Source of the DNA: Bacteroidales bacterium
GTDB lineage: Bacteria > Bacteroidota > Bacteroidia > Bacteroidales > P3
Assembly (NCBI GenBank): GCA_017647065.1
Contig: JAGCLI010000231.1
Coordinates: forward strand, 1-6,138
DNA: 6,138 bases
Direction of reading: 5' to 3'
The notes under the pieces: generated by a model
Told to the model about the DNA's origin: nothing
The model's input: the letters and a program-made list of their open reading frames with translations, nothing else
Databases searched by the model: none
In this document: positions 5,267 to 6,138 of the stretch, piece after piece
Layout: each line of letters begins with the position of its first letter
Position numbering within the stretch: position 1 is the first letter of the stretch
Position numbers and translations under genes: made by a program

Positions 5267-6138
5267 ATGAAAAGGTTATTCTTAATTATATTTTTGCTGT
5301 CAAGTGTTTTTGTTTATTCTCAAAATGTTAGAATAAACTTAACGGGTAAGGGTTTGGAAAATAAAAAGGTTAAACTATCTCTTGTTGAGGATAGAATTTC
5401 TTTTTTACAAACTGAAAAAAGTGTGCAAACGATTGCCTCAGGCGATAGTGTTGTGAATTTTTCTCTTGTTTTAGACGGGGTAAGTGAGTTGGTTATTAGT
5501 ATAGATGCTTATTCTTATTCGTTTTTGGCTCAACCGGGTAATATATATGAAATGAAACTGCGAGATTTTAATTTTAATCTTGCTGATTCTTTTAATGTTT
5601 TGATGTATAAGGTTGAATTGCCAATAGAGATTCTTAGTCCTGAGAATGAATTGACTTCAAAGATTATACGATATGACTATGAGGTGCAAAATTATCTTTT
5701 AAATAATAAAAGAAAACTTTATCCTATGAGAGATAGTCTTGCTATTGCGGGTATGTATGAGTTGAAGAATCAATTTTTACAAAATGAGGATAAGTCTTCT
5801 TACTTTTATAATTATGTGGAATATGAGTTTGCTGCATTGGAAAGAAGTCTTGCTTTGAGAAATTACAATAAACTTAGAAATAGTCTTTTTATTGATAAGC
5901 CTATTCTTTATTATAATGTTGGTTATATGGATTGTTTTAATAATGTTTTTGATCATTATTTCTCTAAGGGTAACAAATTTGTTTCTCAAAGTGAGATAGA
6001 ATTTTGGCTGACTACTCATAATCACGTAGATTTCTTAGATGCCTTGGGTAAAGACTCTGTTTTGAGAAATGAAAAGTTTAGAGAGTTAGTTTTTATTAAG
6101 GGTTTGAAGGATATTTACACCGATGGTTTTTTTGAAAG
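5267..6138 (+). CDS. exported protein, probable N-terminal part of a TlpA/thioredoxin-like protein, 3' end outside the window
   Basis: The frame stays open from the ATG at 5267 to the right edge, about 290 codons. A signal peptide covers residues 1-19 (MKRLFLIIFLLSSVFVYSQ). Residues about 20-105 are a beta-rich region with an SFLAQPGNIYEM segment (about 85-95). The rest is mainly helical, rich in Tyr, Phe and Asn (for example YFYNYVEYEFAALERSLALRNYN). This layout resembles Bacteroidota exported proteins with a DUF4369-like N-terminus, a long helical middle and a C-terminal thioredoxin domain with CxxC. That catalytic part would lie outside the window, so the assignment is by resemblance only. 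The coding strand is G/T-rich with many T-ending codons, unlike the A-ending codons of efp. It has its own promoter, divergent from nadD. Confidence 0.75.
   Translation, partial: MKRLFLIIFLLSSVFVYSQNVRINLTGKGLENKKVKLSLVEDRISFLQTEKSVQTIASGDSVVNFSLVLDGVSELVISIDAYSYSFLAQPGNIYEMKLRDFNFNLADSFNVLMYKVELPIEILSPENELTSKIIRYDYEVQNYLLNNKRKLYPMRDSLAIAGMYELKNQFLQNEDKSSYFYNYVEYEFAALERSLALRNYNKLRNSLFIDKPILYYNVGYMDCFNNVFDHYFSKGNKFVSQSEIEFWLTTHNHVDFLDALGKDSVLRNEKFRELVFIKGLKDIYTDGFFE

Noticed and set aside
5777..6025. Minus-strand open frame of 82 codons
   Set aside because: It is antisense to the longer exported-protein frame at 5267-6138, which has a signal peptide and promoter.

Overview
The window looks like chromosome from an AT-rich member of the Bacteroidota, probably Bacteroidales. 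Four things point there. EF-P has the N-terminus typical of that phylum. The primary sigma factor is short (288 aa) and lacks region 1.1. One secreted protein ends in a type IX secretion (T9SS) type A sorting domain. Several intergenic regions carry the TAnnTTTG -7 element of Bacteroidota promoters. I cannot name the genus.

Layout, left to right. At 1-242 (+) is the end of a small membrane protein with a coiled-coil tail, cut by the window edge. It is followed after 14 bp by efp (257-820, +), elongation factor P. Positions 821-1091 are a dense regulatory interval: a long palindromic terminator, two -7 elements, a leader with several mutually exclusive pairings, and a canonical AGGAGG Shine-Dalgarno, which is rare in this phylum. 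It leads into two secreted proteins of unknown function, 1092-2393 and 2412-3587 (+), 18 bp apart and probably one operon. The second carries the T9SS sorting domain and the first does not. A hairpin at 3602-3631 serves as a terminator from both sides, separating this operon from convergent rpoD.

On the minus strand, nadD (5150-4557, NAD synthesis) is followed by rpoD (4500-3634, housekeeping sigma factor). A 116 bp divergent promoter region (5151-5266) separates nadD from a rightward, window-truncated gene (5267-6138). That gene encodes an exported protein resembling the N-terminal part of Bacteroidota TlpA/thioredoxin-like proteins.

The parts most worth a second look are regulatory. A 12-bp box, CAAAGAAATATT, occurs just upstream of three separate -7 elements, two of them back to back as an inverted repeat. 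The structured leader with a strong SD ahead of the secreted-protein operon is unusual. Strand composition also changes near 3600: plus-strand genes on the left are A/C-rich, while a plus-strand gene on the right is strongly G/T-rich. I found no CRISPR array, tRNA, rRNA, transposase or obvious defence system. The housekeeping genes are ordinary, and the two secreted proteins are the least explained coding content.
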